This document shows, in pieces, positions 1-7,834 of a DNA stretch of 64,000 nt. A program made the position numbers and the translations under genes. This stretch comes from Thermoanaerobacterales bacterium (GTDB lineage Bacteria; Bacillota; Thermosediminibacteria; Thermosediminibacterales; Tepidanaerobacteraceae). The notes beneath the pieces were generated by a model. That model was not told the DNA's origin. It made no database searches and saw only the letters and a list, made by a program, of their open reading frames with translations. Each line of letters starts with the position of its first letter. Position 1 is the first letter of the stretch. The stretch covers positions 103,974 through 167,973 of the forward strand of contig DUMA01000032.1 of assembly GCA_012840135.1 (NCBI GenBank), read 5' to 3'.

Positions 1-19
1 CCAAAGTCCCCTGTCGCAT
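1..19 (-). CDS. 5' end of an unidentified gene, cut by the window edge
   Basis: An ATG at 17-19 on the minus strand is preceded by a strong AGGAGG ribosome binding site at about 27-33, which overlaps the stop codon of mgtE. Only six codons (MRQGTL) are inside the window, so the product cannot be named. The spacing suggests co-transcription and translational coupling with mgtE. Confidence 0.4.
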
Positions 20-31
20 GTTTTCCACCTC

Positions 32-1411
32 CTAATGGCCCGGCCAAAAGCTTGACCCAACGGACAATTGTGGAAGAAAGGCCATGGAACAGGTAAAGTA
101 TATAATAAGGGTGCACACATCCACCACTGTGGTAATAAAAGGTCCTGAAGCCACCGCAGGGTCTATTTTCAAAAAATTGAACAACACTGGTATCAATATA
201 CCTATAAAAGCGGAAAACATCAAGGCAATGCCCATGGAAATACCTACCGACACGCCGAGATGGATGTTTTTCTGCCATACAAAAGCCACCGCAGCAAGCA
301 CCAGACCGCAAACTATCCCCACATTGAGCCCTGCCAGGGTTTCCTCCTTGATAAATACGGTAAGATTTTTTCTGTTCAATTCTCCGGTGGCAATACCCCG
401 GACGGCCAGAGCCAGAGATTGAGTCCCGACGTTGCCTCCGGTGGCCATTAGCACCGGTATGAAGAAGGCTACTGCTACAACGGACTGCAATATGCTTGAA
501 TACCCATTTATAACCATACCTGAGAGTAGGTCTCCAAAAAGGCAAACCACCAGCCAGAAAATTCTTTTTTTAGAAGCGCCCCAGATGCTGGAAGTAAGTA
601 CCACATCTTCTTCAGGAGAAATACCCGCCATTTTATGAATATCTTCCGTATCTTCCTCTTCTATGACATCCAGTGCGTCATCCACCGTAACAATACCCAG
701 CAAGCGATTCTGGCCATCCACCACCGGAACGGCCAGCAGCGAATATTTTGATATGATTTTTGCCACTTCCTCCTGGTCAAGGCCCACATCAACAGAAACC
801 ACTTTTTTATGCATCAACTCCCGGATTTTTTTATGCCTCGGGGCACTTATAAGCTCCCTGAGGGAAAGAACTCCCATGAGATGCTTTGCTTCATCCACCA
901 CGTACAAATAATAAATGGTCTCCGCATCCTGCCCGAACTGCCTGATAACATCTATGGCATCGCTGACGGAAATGTCCGGAAACAGATAGACAAAATCGGT
1001 GGTCATAAGGCCGCCGGCAGTATCCTCGGCCATCTTCAGCAGGTTTTTTAATTCATCATAGTAGGAACTGGGTAGCCTTGAAAGCAGCTTTTCCACCTGC
1101 TGGTTGGGCATTTCCTGAAATAAGTCGATTATTTCATCCACCGACATGTTTTCCAGGATTTTAACTATTTCAGCTTCTGTCATGTCTTCCATAAACGGCA
1201 GCCTTTCGGATGGTTCCAGTTCTTCCAAAACCTCAGCCGCTTTTTCGGTATCCATCAGTCGTAAAAAAACCTTTTTATTCACATTTTTAATCTCTCCAAG
1301 CATTTCGGCTATATCCGCCGGATGAAGCTTGGCCAGTATGGTTTTTATCTCTTCATTTTTTTTATGAACCAAGAGATGTTTTAATAGAAGAATATCCTTT
1401 TTTGGCAGCAT
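32..1411 (-). CDS. mgtE: Magnesium transporter MgtE
   Basis: Mg2+ channel/transporter of the cytoplasmic membrane, 459 residues, the normal family length. In order it shows the helical MgtE N domain (about residues 20-125, with LHPADIAEML and LEPSERLPF repeats), a pair of CBS domains (about 135-260, including TAGGLMTTDFV), and a C-terminal domain of about five membrane segments (285-455) with the GGNVGTQSLA pore motif. In this family the N and CBS domains sense cytoplasmic Mg2+ and gate the pore. Expression is very likely controlled by the M-box riboswitch and terminator immediately upstream. The start has an AGGGAGGGG ribosome binding site. Confidence 0.97.
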   Translation of the reverse strand: MLPKKDILLLKHLLVHKKNEEIKTILAKLHPADIAEMLGEIKNVNKKVFLRLMDTEKAAEVLEELEPSERLPFMEDMTEAEIVKILENMSVDEIIDLFQEMPNQQVEKLLSRLPSSYYDELKNLLKMAEDTAGGLMTTDFVYLFPDISVSDAIDVIRQFGQDAETIYYLYVVDEAKHLMGVLSLRELISAPRHKKIRELMHKKVVSVDVGLDQEEVAKIISKYSLLAVPVVDGQNRLLGIVTVDDALDVIEEEDTEDIHKMAGISPEEDVVLTSSIWGASKKRIFWLVVCLFGDLLSGMVINGYSSILQSVVAVAFFIPVLMATGGNVGTQSLALAVRGIATGELNRKNLTVFIKEETLAGLNVGIVCGLVLAAVAFVWQKNIHLGVSVGISMGIALMFSAFIGILIPVLFNFLKIDPAVASGPFITTVVDVCTLIIYFTCSMAFLPQLSVGSSFWPGH

Positions 1412-1540
1412 TTTTTCCCCTCCCTTACTGGAAGGTTCTCTTACCCGAGGCGGTAAGATAAACCTCCGTTTTTATTTTATTTTTTCGGTATCTACTACCT
1501 GGATCAGGGTCCATCTTATCGCCCCCTTTTGATTAAAATT

Positions 1541-1566
1541 AAAAAACCCTTCCTGAAAGGAAAGGG
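1541..1566 (-). terminator. Riboswitch-controlled terminator before mgtE
   Basis: On the minus strand a CCCTTTCC/GGAAGGG stem is followed by TTTTTTAATTTT. It lies directly after the M-box and before mgtE. In known M-box leaders, Mg2+ binding favours such a terminator and reduces mgtE transcription. Confidence 0.85.
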
Positions 1567-1740
1567 AATAAACTTTCCCCTCGTCAACGGTTTTAGCACT
1601 GAGCGACTTTGGAAAGCTTGTTTCCAGCCACATTAGATTTGACCTTAATCCGGCCAAATCTGTTGACCCATTGGTGTCTCTCGACATTTCCGGGCAGTGG
1701 CCTGTATTCGCACAGGAGCCTCACCTAACAGGAAGAAACG
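1567..1740 (-). promoter_or_regulatory. M-box (ykoK-type) magnesium riboswitch
   Basis: Read on the minus strand, the leader contains the hallmark GTTAGGTGAGGCTCCTGT near 1716-1733, then the conserved CCACTGCCCGGAAATGTCGA segment and the GTGGCTGGAA closing segment near 1626. These match the ykoK/M-box Mg2+-sensing aptamer in sequence and order, and the element precedes mgtE with a terminator between. Identification is by recognition of the conserved cores; no covariance search was run. Confidence 0.93.
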
Positions 1741-1763
1741 AGCTTTTTTCTTTTGTTAATTCT

Positions 1764-1791
1764 ATTTTAATACCATCAAAGAATATGTCAA
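1764..1791 (-). promoter_or_regulatory. Promoter of the mgtE leader
   Basis: The minus strand has TTGACA (1786-1791) and TAAAAT/TTAAAA (about 1764-1770) separated by about 16 bases, a good sigma-A promoter placed just upstream of the M-box. Confidence 0.7.
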
Positions 1792-1793
1792 GA

Positions 1794-1829
1794 GAAAAAT
1801 GAGAGGCATTGTCCTGGACAAACCTCTCA
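1794..1829 (-). terminator. Terminator after the Gln-rich protein gene
   Basis: ATGAGAGG and CCTCTCAT form a stem on the minus strand followed by TTTTTCTC. It lies downstream of the gene ending at 1854 and overlaps the start of the mgtE promoter region. Confidence 0.75.
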
Positions 1830-1853
1830 TTTCCCCATCGTTTTTATTACTTA

Positions 1854-2426
1854 TTACTGAAAGTACCGGGAGGCAGTTTCCTGAGCCCTCTGAGCTATCT
1901 GGGCCTGTTCCTGAGCCTTTTGGGCCTGCTGTAGAGCCTGCTGCCCCGTCTGCTGAACCTGCTGCTGGGTGTTTTGAACTTGCTGCTGCGTATTTTGAAC
2001 CTGCTGCTGAGTGGTCTGGATCTGCTGCATGAACTGCTGCATTGGATTTTGCTGGTTCAGCTGCTGAAGCTGTTTTGCAGACTGGTCCAGCAACTGATTC
2101 ATCTGATAGAATATCTGGTTTGCCTGAATGCTCTGCTGGGCTTGAGTCAGGGCATTTACTGCTTGCTGGATAGCCTGGCTTACCTGGGTATCCGTCTGCT
2201 GCTGCTGGGTTTGAGCCTGGTTCTTTAACTGGTTCAACAACTGCTGGAACTGCTGGGAAGCTTGCGTCATTTGAGTCTGAGTACCTCCTTGTACCGGCTG
2301 TCCGGCTCCGACCATGCTTGCATAGTAGGTACCGGTGCTTCCGAGTCTATTGTCCAGTTCCTGTGAAACCTCAGCGTCCACTTTTTTCTCCAGTAAATAC
2401 TCTTTTAAATCTTTTCTGTGTGCCAA
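1854..2426 (-). CDS. Gln-rich low-complexity protein of unknown function
   Basis: A 190-residue soluble protein with no signal peptide or membrane segment that I can see. After a charged N terminus (MAHRKDLKEYLLEKKVD) it is extremely rich in Gln, with a tandem heptad-like repeat of the form QQQVQNT near residues 140-160, so it is probably helical or coiled coil. Residues about 85-115 (QQAVNALTQAQQ...IFYQMNQLLD) match the C-terminal end of the next gene upstream, so the two proteins share a module. I do not recognise the family; a spore-coat or other structural role is a guess. A good AGGGGG ribosome binding site precedes the start. Confidence 0.75.
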   Translation of the reverse strand: MAHRKDLKEYLLEKKVDAEVSQELDNRLGSTGTYYASMVGAGQPVQGGTQTQMTQASQQFQQLLNQLKNQAQTQQQQTDTQVSQAIQQAVNALTQAQQSIQANQIFYQMNQLLDQSAKQLQQLNQQNPMQQFMQQIQTTQQQVQNTQQQVQNTQQQVQQTGQQALQQAQKAQEQAQIAQRAQETASRYFQ

Positions 2427-2515
2427 ATTAGCACCCCCTAAAAAAATCGTCTTCCTATATTAATATTCCCCTTTTAAAAACGGTTTAATATATGAAATTT
2501 TTTCAAATGATTATT

Positions 2516-3151
2516 TCAGTGTATCATATCATCTATGGATTTGCTCAGCTCATAGAAAACTCTTCTTTGCTGCAGGTTTTGCTGAGCCGTATTCAATGCT
2601 TCGATGGCCTGCTGCAATGCCCCCTGCAAATTCTGAACCGCGGGATTTGCCGAACCGGTCAAATCGGCCTGTGCCGAAACCGGAATATTGTTTATTTCAG
2701 TTTTTAATTGGTTTTCGAGGTTTTTATAATTTATTGCAAATTGCCGGGAAGCGGTATTGAACTCATCCATATACCTGGAGAGCTCTTGAGAAAAATGTGT
2801 TAAATCATCATTTATTTTTTTGACACCTTCCATAAGGGCCATGCGCTTTTTAGAAATCTGCTCCTGCCTTAATTTGGCATTGGAACCGTCTACCCATCTT
2901 GCCAGGATACTCTGGTTTTGTTCGATGTCCATTTCAATCTGTTTTAATGTGTTATCTATATCGTTTTTAAAAGTAAGTAAATTGTCCTGTATATTTTTAA
3001 CCAGGTTGGATACATTTGTAAAATTTGTCTGACTCTGTTTAAAAAAATTTTCCAGGCCGATGTTTTGCTCGGAAAAAGCGTCGGGAATAGCCTTTATATT
3101 GTCCAAAAAAGGCACCTCCATTTTTGAATTTCCGAGATATATTATTGCCAT
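2516..3151 (-). CDS. Coiled-coil protein of unknown function, relative of the Gln-rich neighbour
   Basis: A 211-residue, mostly helical protein with long amphipathic stretches (about residues 35-150). Its C-terminal 35 residues (QQAIEALNTAQQ...VFYELSKSID) align with the internal module of the Gln-rich protein at 1854-2426. No known domain is recognised. The start is uncertain: the ATG at 3151 has no clear ribosome binding site, whereas a TTG at 3106 lies about seven bases after GGAGGTG and may be the true start, removing 15 residues. The two genes are adjacent on one strand and probably act together. Confidence 0.7.
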   Translation of the reverse strand: MAIIYLGNSKMEVPFLDNIKAIPDAFSEQNIGLENFFKQSQTNFTNVSNLVKNIQDNLLTFKNDIDNTLKQIEMDIEQNQSILARWVDGSNAKLRQEQISKKRMALMEGVKKINDDLTHFSQELSRYMDEFNTASRQFAINYKNLENQLKTEINNIPVSAQADLTGSANPAVQNLQGALQQAIEALNTAQQNLQQRRVFYELSKSIDDMIH

Positions 3152-3214
3152 TCTTAATTATTTTTCTGCATGATTTTTTCCGCGTTCCATATATTTCTAT
3201 ATAAAAGGCAATTC

Positions 3215-3290
3215 ACGCCCTTACAAAAACGCCATTCAACCCCCAAAATACGCCAGTTAGGGTGCAAAATACGCCAGTTGCGGTACGCCG
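3215..3290. repeat. Short tandem repeats resembling IS21-type element ends
   Basis: On the minus strand, AACTGGCGTATTTTGCACCC is followed about 22 bases on by AACTGGCGTATTTTGGGGG, then a weaker AATGGCGTTTTTGTAAGG. Short repeated blocks of this type occur at the termini of IS21-family elements, but no transposase gene is nearby, so this would be a remnant. The repeats create a 64-codon ORF on the minus strand that is probably not a gene. Confidence 0.4.
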
Positions 3291-3367
3291 GCAGGAAATA
3301 TAAAACGAATAGAGAATACATAAAGTAAAAAATAGCCAAAACATACAAAATTATAGAAGGAGGTTAT

Positions 3368-3505
3368 ATGGATAAATTTGATAAAAAGAACATCATCATC
3401 TTCATACTGGTGGCCATAGTGTTCATATTAGGAAGTGCTTGGCATAAACCTTGTACGCATGCAGAACATAAATGCAAAAAATACAATGACAAATTACTTT
3501 TTTGA
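3368..3505 (+). CDS. Small single-pass membrane protein, 45 residues
   Basis: An ATG at 3368 follows a strong AAGGAGG ribosome binding site. The 45-residue product has a charged start (MDKFDKK), one hydrophobic segment (NIIIFILVAIVFILG, residues 8-22) and a Cys/His/Lys-rich tail (HKPCTHAEHKCKK) that could bind metal. Its stop lies inside the next ORF in another frame, so the pair may be translationally coupled. No family is recognised. Confidence 0.6.
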   Translation: MDKFDKKNIIIFILVAIVFILGSAWHKPCTHAEHKCKKYNDKLLF

Positions 3506-3689
3506 GCTCTTGGCATCCTTTATTTTCGGAATACTCATAAGTATTCCAAATATGATCCAAGAGTTGAAGAAGGGAGGAAAGATAGCCTTTGATTTAAGCA
3601 AAGGAGTAATGTTCATTCTTCCTTCCCTAGTGCTAATTATTATCGAATCTCAGTTAATTTATGGATCATTATTCTTTGATCCCTTATGA
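3486..3689 (+). CDS. Small two-pass membrane protein
   Basis: From the ATG at 3486 the product is 67 residues with two hydrophobic segments (ELLASFIFGILISI and GVMFILPSLVLIIIESQLI) joined by a Lys-rich linker (QELKKGGKIAFDLSKG). It overlaps the preceding 45-residue ORF by 20 bases in a different frame. An earlier in-frame ATG (3459) or GTG (3435) would lengthen it, but none has a good ribosome binding site, which fits coupling to the upstream ORF. Function unknown. Confidence 0.6.
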   Translation: MTNYFFELLASFIFGILISIPNMIQELKKGGKIAFDLSKGVMFILPSLVLIIIESQLIYGSLFFDPL

Positions 3690-3733
3690 ACAAAAATAGT
3701 GCCTCTCAGTATCCGGAAGTTAGAAATTAATAA

Positions 3734-3765
3734 AATCCCTGCTGGATACAACAGGGATTTTATTA
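3734..3765. terminator. Bidirectional terminator between convergent genes
   Basis: AATCCCTG and CAGGGATT form a stem with T-rich flanks on both strands. It sits between the small membrane ORFs (plus strand) and the protease gene (minus strand). Confidence 0.75.
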
Positions 3766-3780
3766 TACTTTTATTAACAT

Positions 3781-4611
3781 TTATTTTTTCTCGCTGCTTT
3801 TTCTTTCGTAAGGGATGGGCACATAGTGGACCGATGGGCGCATCTGCGCTGTCTGGGGGTAAAGGTCCATCAATTTGTATATTTCTTCGGGCAGGTCGGT
3901 GGAAACTGTGAGGCCCATGTTTTTCAGCTCTTCAGCGGAAATGGGGTAATCATGGGTCCAGCGGCCTTCAGTAAAAATCCTGGCAAGTTCTTTTGCCTTA
4001 TCTTCTTCCATGCCGTTGCCCCGCAAGATCATATATACGTTTTCCCGGACCTGGTGCATGGCTTTTTCTGCCACATCTGCCAGTATCAGCGTTTCATCGT
4101 CAATTTTTTCAATGGGCTTTTGAGCAATCACCCTAAGGATGGAAGCTGCGGGATAATTGCCCAGTTGGGGATCTACAGGCCCTAAAACCGCATTTTCATC
4201 CATCACTATCTCATCACAGGCCAGGGCAATCATGGTGCCGCCGGACATGGCATAATGTGGAACAAACACAGTAACCTTTGACGGATGTTTCATTATGGCA
4301 TGGGCAATCTGTTCTGCCGCCAGCACCAGGCCTCCCGGTGTATGCAGGATGATATCTATGGGCATATCGTCGGGGGTCATTCTTATGGCTCGAAGCACCT
4401 GCTCCGAATCCTCTATGTTTATATACCTGCTGATGGGAAGGCCCAGCAAGCTCAAGGATTCCTGGCGGTGTATCAATGTTATGACTCGAGAGTTGCGCTT
4501 TTTTTCTATTTCTCTAATGAGTCTAAGGCGCGCTATCTCGATTTGCCTGTGTCTGAACAATGGAATAAACGAATATATAAGGAAAATCAGCCAGATGATA
4601 TTCCAGAACAT
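3781..4611 (-). CDS. Membrane-anchored ClpP-fold serine protease (SDH/Sah family)
   Basis: A 276-residue protein of the serine dehydrogenase proteinase family (PF01972), related to ClpP and SppA. Residues 4-20 form an N-terminal membrane anchor followed by a basic helix; the rest is the crotonase-like peptidase core. HTPGG at 90-94 is the oxyanion-type loop and YAMSGGTMIAL places the likely nucleophile at Ser123. DPQLGNYPAASIL matches the conserved family segment after the active site. It probably degrades membrane or membrane-associated proteins; no specific substrate can be read from context. It is monocistronic, with terminators or gaps on both sides. Confidence 0.9.
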   Translation of the reverse strand: MFWNIIWLIFLIYSFIPLFRHRQIEIARLRLIREIEKKRNSRVITLIHRQESLSLLGLPISRYINIEDSEQVLRAIRMTPDDMPIDIILHTPGGLVLAAEQIAHAIMKHPSKVTVFVPHYAMSGGTMIALACDEIVMDENAVLGPVDPQLGNYPAASILRVIAQKPIEKIDDETLILADVAEKAMHQVRENVYMILRGNGMEEDKAKELARIFTEGRWTHDYPISAEELKNMGLTVSTDLPEEIYKLMDLYPQTAQMRPSVHYVPIPYERKSSEKK

Positions 4612-4673
4612 AAATTCACCTCCTGTAACAATGATCTGAAGATAGAGTCAAGAGGTTATCACCGCAGTCATCC

Positions 4674-5510
4674 TTAGAGGTCTTCCAAACTAATCTTTTC
4701 CTGCGGAACAATGAACTTGTTTACAATGTCTAATAGACCGTTTTCACAGTTTGTAAGGGTGATATATTTGGCATGCCCCTTTATATGTTCTGTCGCATTG
4801 CCCATGGCTATACCCAGACCGGCATATTTCAGCATGGATACATCATTGTAACCGTCTCCTATGGTGATCACTTCGGTGCTGTCAATTCTAAACGCATCAG
4901 CCAGAAACTTTACGGCACTGCCTTTGCTTACCCCTTTTAAATTGATTTCCATATGGCTTTCCTCGGCAAGACTTACCTCAAAGTTTTGTTCCAACTTGAA
5001 AAGCAGTTCTGCAGGGACTTTTACAACTTTTGATACATCGCCTACAGCGAACACCTTATAAGAACTCAGGTTTTTTTGTTTCACATAATCTATCATGTCA
5101 TGCACTACATTACATTCTATGCCTTCGCACTGATTAATGTACCACCGGGTTCTTTCGTTAAACCTTTCTACCTTTATAGTTTCATTTTCATATACGATTA
5201 CTTCATACCCCCATTCTTTTAAAAGTTCTATAAGTTCTATAAGTTTTCCCGGTGGAATGGGCCTTTCTAGGATTCGGTGCCGGGTATAAATGTCTATTAT
5301 AAGAGCACCGTTGTAACATATAAGAGGAGCATTTATCATAATTTCCCGGGCAATAGATTCTGCCCTTGCCAGCATGCGCCCGGTGGCAATGGTGATAATA
5401 AATCCCCTTTTTTCCCTCAGGACGGCCAAGATTTTTTTTGTTTCTTCCGGCACCTTACCCTCACTGTCCAGCAGTGTACCGTCGATATCAGTCACAAGCA
5501 TGTGGTACAT
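4674..5510 (-). CDS. Cof-type HAD-superfamily phosphatase
   Basis: A 278-residue haloacid dehalogenase-like hydrolase of the Cof/YbhA type. Motif I is DIDGTLLD, with the nucleophile Asp8 and general acid Asp10; motif II is the Thr of TIATGR; the lysine is in the GVSKGSAV segment; motif III is GDGYND near residue 220. A C2-type cap lies between motifs II and III. Members dephosphorylate sugar phosphates, nucleotides or cofactors such as pyridoxal phosphate; the substrate here is unknown. It ends 62 bases before the protease gene and starts just after nadE, so may be co-transcribed with nadE. Confidence 0.9.
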   Translation of the reverse strand: MYHMLVTDIDGTLLDSEGKVPEETKKILAVLREKRGFIITIATGRMLARAESIAREIMINAPLICYNGALIIDIYTRHRILERPIPPGKLIELIELLKEWGYEVIVYENETIKVERFNERTRWYINQCEGIECNVVHDMIDYVKQKNLSSYKVFAVGDVSKVVKVPAELLFKLEQNFEVSLAEESHMEINLKGVSKGSAVKFLADAFRIDSTEVITIGDGYNDVSMLKYAGLGIAMGNATEHIKGHAKYITLTNCENGLLDIVNKFIVPQEKISLEDL

Positions 5511-5522
5511 AAAAAACCCCCT

Positions 5523-7472
5523 CTATTCCAAATCTTTCACCCAGATGCTGTTATCTGCGTCGCTGGGCATACGCCAGTCTCCCCTGGGCGAAAGGCTAAT
5601 GCTCCCCACCTTGGGACCATCCGGAAGGGCCGACCTCTTAAACTGCTGGTTGAAGAATCTGCGATAAAAAATATTCAGCCACTTTTTAATCGCTTCGGGC
5701 TCATATTTATCCTTAAAGGCGATGGTGGCCAGGAACAGTATTTTTCTGGGAGCCATGCCGTATCGTACGGCATAGAACAGGAAAAAGTCATGAAGTTCGT
5801 AGGGGCCTACTTCTTCCTCAGTTTTCTGGCGGATGTGGCCCCCTTCATCCGGTGGAAGCAGTTCGGGACTAATGGGTGTATCGATGATTTTATAAAGCAC
5901 TTGCCGCGTCCTTTCGTCCGCAATATTTTCAGCCACCCACTTTACCAGAAATCTCACCAGGGTCTTAGGGACTCCGCAGTTGACACCGTACATGGACATG
6001 TGGTCACCGTTATAGGTGGCCCATCCCAGTGCCAGTTCCGACAAATCCCCGGTCCCTACCACCAGACCCCCCATCCTGTTTGCTATATCCATGAGAATCT
6101 GGGTCCTCTCCCGGGCTTGCAAGTTTTCATAGGTTACATCATGCACGCTGGGGTCCTGGCCTATATCCTTCATATGCTGAAGGCATGCGGGCCTTATGTC
6201 GATTTCCCGGATGTTTACATTTAAAGATTTCATAAGCTCAATGGCATTCTGGTATGTCATGTCCGTCGTTCCGAATCCTGGCATGGTGATCGCTTCTATA
6301 TTCTGCCGAGGAATGCCCAGCATGTCAAAGGTCCTTGCCGTAACGAGCAGTGCCAGCGTGGAATCCAGACCCCCGGAGATGCCCAATACCGCTTTTTTCG
6401 ATCCCGTATGCTCCAGCCTCCTGGCAAGACCTGTAGTCTGAATGTTGAATATCTCTTCACACCGGGTGCTGACGGTGGCCGGGTCCTCCGGAACAAAGGG
6501 GTGCGGATCTATGGTCCTGTAAAAATTTCCGGTATCATTTATCAATATTCTTTTAGTAAAATCAAACTCCACAAATCTATACTTCCTGCGGTCCGTCTCC
6601 ATGTCGTAGTCATCGGCAAAACTCTTGTTGTAATGCCTTTCGGCCAGGAGTCTTTCTACATCTATTTCTGCATAGATGATGGTATTATCCCGGCCAAACC
6701 TTTGGGACTCTGCAAGTATTATGCCGTTTTCCGCAATGAGGCAGTGGCTCCCGAAAACAAGATCGGTCGTGGACTCATGGACATTGGCTCCTGCATATAT
6801 GTATCCGCTGATGCACCTGGCGCTCTGCTGCTCAACCAGCTTCCTCCGGTATTCCGCTTTTGCCACCAGCTCATTGCTGGCGGAAAGATTTGCGATGATA
6901 TTGGCACCGCTCAACGCAAGATAGGAACTGGGAGGAATGACGGCCCAGAGATCTTCACATATCTCTATGCCCAGCGTTATATCATACTTACTATTGCGAA
7001 ACAACAGATGGCCAAAAGGAATGGTATGGCCTTTAAGTTTGATTTCTGAAACCGCCTTGCTTATCTCATGGCCCGACGTAAACCATCGCTTTTCATAGAA
7101 CTCTTTGTAGTTTGGCAGGAACATCTTTGGTACGATACCCAGAATGCTCCCCCGCTGAATCGCCGCTGCGCAATTAAATAACCTGCCGTCTATGGAGATT
7201 GGAAGGCCCACCGCTGCTAGAATATCAAGATCCTCGGTTTTATCCAGGAGTTCAAAAAGAGCGCTTTCGGCTTTTTCCAGGAGTTTTCTTTGTAAAAAAA
7301 GGTCGCCGCACGTATATGCCGTTATGCATAGCTCAGGAAAAACTATGATGGCTGCTCCCATTTCATCGGCCCTTCGCATCATTTGTTCTATTTCGTTGAT
7401 GTTATAATCGGTGTTTGCTACCTTAAGCTTCGGCGATGCCGATGCAACTTTAATAAATCCGTAATTTTCCAT
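5523..7472 (-). CDS. nadE: Glutamine-dependent NAD+ synthetase
   Basis: A 649-residue two-domain enzyme converting nicotinate adenine dinucleotide, glutamine and ATP to NAD+. The N-terminal half is a nitrilase-type glutaminase with FPELCIT (Glu47), a Lys in the VPKMFLPNY segment and the nucleophile Cys in GIEICEDLW. The C-terminal half is the ATP-pyrophosphatase synthetase with the P-loop LGISGGLDST. The full length suits the glutamine-dependent class. Downstream the HAD phosphatase follows within 12 bases. Confidence 0.97.
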   Translation of the reverse strand: MENYGFIKVASASPKLKVANTDYNINEIEQMMRRADEMGAAIIVFPELCITAYTCGDLFLQRKLLEKAESALFELLDKTEDLDILAAVGLPISIDGRLFNCAAAIQRGSILGIVPKMFLPNYKEFYEKRWFTSGHEISKAVSEIKLKGHTIPFGHLLFRNSKYDITLGIEICEDLWAVIPPSSYLALSGANIIANLSASNELVAKAEYRRKLVEQQSARCISGYIYAGANVHESTTDLVFGSHCLIAENGIILAESQRFGRDNTIIYAEIDVERLLAERHYNKSFADDYDMETDRRKYRFVEFDFTKRILINDTGNFYRTIDPHPFVPEDPATVSTRCEEIFNIQTTGLARRLEHTGSKKAVLGISGGLDSTLALLVTARTFDMLGIPRQNIEAITMPGFGTTDMTYQNAIELMKSLNVNIREIDIRPACLQHMKDIGQDPSVHDVTYENLQARERTQILMDIANRMGGLVVGTGDLSELALGWATYNGDHMSMYGVNCGVPKTLVRFLVKWVAENIADERTRQVLYKIIDTPISPELLPPDEGGHIRQKTEEEVGPYELHDFFLFYAVRYGMAPRKILFLATIAFKDKYEPEAIKKWLNIFYRRFFNQQFKRSALPDGPKVGSISLSPRGDWRMPSDADNSIWVKDLE

Positions 7473-7524
7473 AACTTTCTTCCCTTCAAACTTTATCCCA
7501 GTTGGCTTTGTTTTTCTGTTACAA

Positions 7525-7587
7525 TTACCTTAAAAAATTAAGGGCAGCATTTCTACTACCCTTATGCACATAAAGACATTTATGCAT
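7525..7587 (-). CDS. Possible 20-residue peptide ORF overlapping a terminator
   Basis: An ATG at 7587 (minus strand) has an excellent AGGAGG site eight bases upstream and opens a 20-codon frame (MHKCLYVHKG... ending FLR). The frame runs through the terminator hairpin at 7530-7564. It may be a real tiny peptide, a leader for downstream nadE, or the relic of a lost gene. Only the ribosome binding site supports it. Confidence 0.3.
   Translation of the reverse strand: MHKCLYVHKGSRNAALNFLR
7530..7564 (-). terminator. Terminator downstream of the rhamnose operon
   Basis: On the minus strand TAAGGGTAGTAGAAATGCTGCCCTTAATTTTTT forms a stem (AAGGG.AG with CTGCCCTT) followed by six T. It lies between rhaB and nadE and probably ends the rhamnose transcript. 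Confidence 0.7.
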
Positions 7588-7834
7588 TCAGTTTTTCCTC
7601 CTGGTATTAAAATCTTCATGCCGTATTTCTAAATCAGGGTGATATGCCGTTATCATCCAAACTTTATTTTATCCAACCGCACAAACTATATGAGTTTAAT
7701 TTCATTATATATTTACCATTTTACTCAGTCAAGAATTTTGAGTAAAATTATTTTCTTGTGTTATGCAACTCCCATGTTTTATGAGTCAAGATACTGGCCA
7801 TTGCTTGCTTTTGTACTTGCTTTATATCTTCATT

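Noticed and set aside
1472..1687. Minus-strand frame of 71 codons upstream of mgtE
   Set aside because: It lies entirely inside the M-box riboswitch and its terminator; the apparent protein has no family and no ribosome binding site.
1799..2032. Plus-strand Pro/Glu/Ala-rich frame
   Set aside because: It is the reverse-strand shadow of the Gln-rich coding repeat.
3154..3348. Minus-strand frame of 64 codons with NWRIL repeats
   Set aside because: The repeats come from short DNA repeats at 3215-3290; no good ribosome binding site and no recognised homologue.
5277..6224. Long plus-strand frame of 315 codons
   Set aside because: It is antisense to nadE and the HAD phosphatase and has no recognisable domain.
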